From the NCBI GenBank assembly GCA_021823875.1, contig JAKAMD010000162.1, forward strand, positions 1 through 7,649: 7,649 bases of DNA, written 5' to 3'. Under the pieces are notes generated by a model. That model was not told where the DNA came from. It ran no database searches and saw nothing but the letters and a program-made list of their open reading frames with translations. The DNA is from Pseudomonadota bacterium (GTDB lineage: Bacteria; Pseudomonadota; Alphaproteobacteria; Rhizobiales; Xanthobacteraceae). This document shows, one piece after another, positions 7,126-7,649 of this stretch. The translations under genes were made by a program, and so were the position numbers. The stretch's first letter is position 1, and each line of letters starts with the position of its first letter.

Positions 7126-7393
7126 GTCGCGCGCCACCGAGGCGTGTTCGGAAGTTTTTTCTGCGAGACATCCCTCGAGAGAGGGCCACCCCATTGCCAC
7201 TAGATCATGTGTGAAAACGCGTTCAACAAATGATGAATTGCGAAGCTCAACAACGGCAACATATGGTTGTGATGCGCTCTGACGAGCAACAGAATTGCTT
7301 CGTGAATTGATTGACGCCTCGATGTGCAAGTCGGTTGCAAAACAGCCTTGGCGCCCAAAGACGCTTCGATGACCCGCAATACAGGTCTGAAAC
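7126..7393 (-). other. Open but probably untranslated leader of the triple-barrel gene
   Basis: These bases stay open in frame with the barrel gene, but the predicted peptide is hydrophilic, has no signal or barrel character, and lacks a well-placed ribosome site. An ATG at 7194 would give a 23-residue extension before the signal peptide, beginning MGWPSLEGC, with no Shine-Dalgarno. A small hairpin, CCCTC-GAGA-GAGGG, lies at about 7174-7187. I regard this as 5' leader and promoter sequence, perhaps with a second promoter that I could not define. A long N-terminal extension remains possible. Confidence 0.45.
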
Positions 7394-7413
7394 AAATCAA
7401 AGGATGTTGATTT
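7394..7413. promoter_or_regulatory. Inverted repeat, possible operator of the triple-barrel gene
   Basis: AAATCAA and TTGATTT form perfect 7-base arms around the 6-base spacer AGGATG. The half-sites resemble those of the FNR-type palindrome at 4576 (TTGAT/ATCAA), but their orientation is everted, so it is not an FNR site. It lies roughly 35-55 bases downstream of the transcript start implied by the candidate promoter at 7454-7481, where a repressor could act. No matching regulator is encoded in the window. Confidence 0.35.
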
Positions 7414-7453
7414 TATTTACATCCGCTTAGATTGCACTCTGATAAATTGCCAT

Positions 7454-7481
7454 AAAATATTTGTTATATATTAAGTTGCAA
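7454..7481 (-). promoter_or_regulatory. Candidate sigma-70-type promoter for the triple-barrel gene
   Basis: On the minus strand TTGCAA (7481-7476) and TATTTT (7459-7454) are 16 bases apart, inside the most AT-rich part of the window (only 8 G or C in the 40 bases 7441-7480). A start near 7447 would give a leader of about 320 bases before the ATG at 7125, which is long. The match to consensus is moderate and AT-rich DNA yields such matches by chance. Confidence 0.4.
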
Positions 7482-7562
7482 ACTGCGACAGAATATACCG
7501 GCGGGATGATCTGTGACTTCGCATAGTCGCGCTTCGCGGTTCGGCGTTGCCGATTGGCCACA

Positions 7563-7596
7563 ACTAACAAATTTGTTTGTAGTTCGTGAGCGAACT
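7563..7596. repeat. Two adjacent palindromes just past the right-edge gene
   Basis: AGTTCG-TGAG-CGAACT (7581-7596) is a 6-base-pair hairpin that begins at the base right after the stop codon of the right-edge minus-strand gene. Next to it AACAAATTTGTT (7566-7577) is a 12-base perfect palindrome, and flanking AACTA/TAGTT arms (7563-7585) could extend it across a 3-base bulge. There is no proper T-run after the first hairpin, so a weak terminator or a transcript-end stabiliser is possible but unproven. Confidence 0.45.
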
Positions 7597-7649
7597 TCAC
7601 AGACGCGCCGTCTCCATCACCACATCGGCGAGTTGTTCGGCCGCAGATC
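7597..7649 (-). CDS. murG: C-terminal end of a gene, probably murG (cut by window edge)
   Basis: Read on the minus strand from the right edge, one frame gives SAAEQLADVVMETARL followed by TGA (7597-7599). The amphipathic AAExLADxV ending resembles the C-terminal helix of alphaproteobacterial MurG, the glycosyltransferase that makes lipid II from lipid I at the inner face of the membrane. The gene order expected for the dcw cluster (murG then murC then murB, same strand) supports this call, although about 5.9 kb separates it from murC here. Sixteen residues are too few for certainty, and the other two minus frames cannot be excluded on length alone. Confidence 0.55.
   Translation of the reverse strand, partial: SAAEQLADVVMETARL

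Noticed and set aside
1699..7596. Insertion between murG and murC as a mobile element
   Set aside because: I found no transposase, integrase, tRNA gene, terminal inverted repeat or target duplication at either border, so no mobile element is called.

Overview
The window is high-GC DNA from an alphaproteobacterium, most likely of the order Hyphomicrobiales (Rhizobiales) near the Bradyrhizobiaceae/Xanthobacteraceae. This placement rests mainly on the MurC protein, which resembles from memory MurC of Rhodopseudomonas-type bacteria almost end to end, and on Omp25-like and BBP2-type outer-membrane barrels that are common in this order. No database search was possible.

Layout, left to right. (1) 1-1698, minus strand: the start of murB (cut by the left edge) directly behind a complete murC, joined as TAA-ATG with no spacer. 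This is part of the dcw (division and cell wall) cluster. (2) 1699-1922: a short divergent region. (3) 1923-2780, plus strand: a 10-TM EamA/DMT-family transporter. (4) 2781-3151: a gene-free stretch that ends in a strong hairpin terminator serving the minus-strand gene to its right. (5) 3152-4513, minus strand: an exported protein of unknown function with a Gly/Ser/Lys/His-rich N-terminal half. (6) 4514-4656: an intergenic region with a perfect FNR/FixK-type palindrome (TTGAT-N4-ATCAA) placed to act on gene 5. (7) 4657-7125, minus strand: an exported outer-membrane protein that appears to join three beta-barrels in one chain, a BBP2-like porin barrel followed by two homologous Omp25-like barrels. 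(8) 7126-7596: its long leader or promoter region, AT-rich in part, with a candidate promoter and an inverted repeat. (9) 7597-7649, minus strand: the last 16 codons of a gene whose ending fits murG.

If the right-edge gene is murG, the usual murG-murC-murB run is split here by about 5.9 kb carrying a transporter and a cell-surface module. The envelope module (triple-barrel protein plus exported Gly-rich protein, same strand, ending in one terminator) is the most interesting part. The two genes probably act together at the cell surface, and the second appears to have its own oxygen- or redox-responsive promoter. Their function is unknown.
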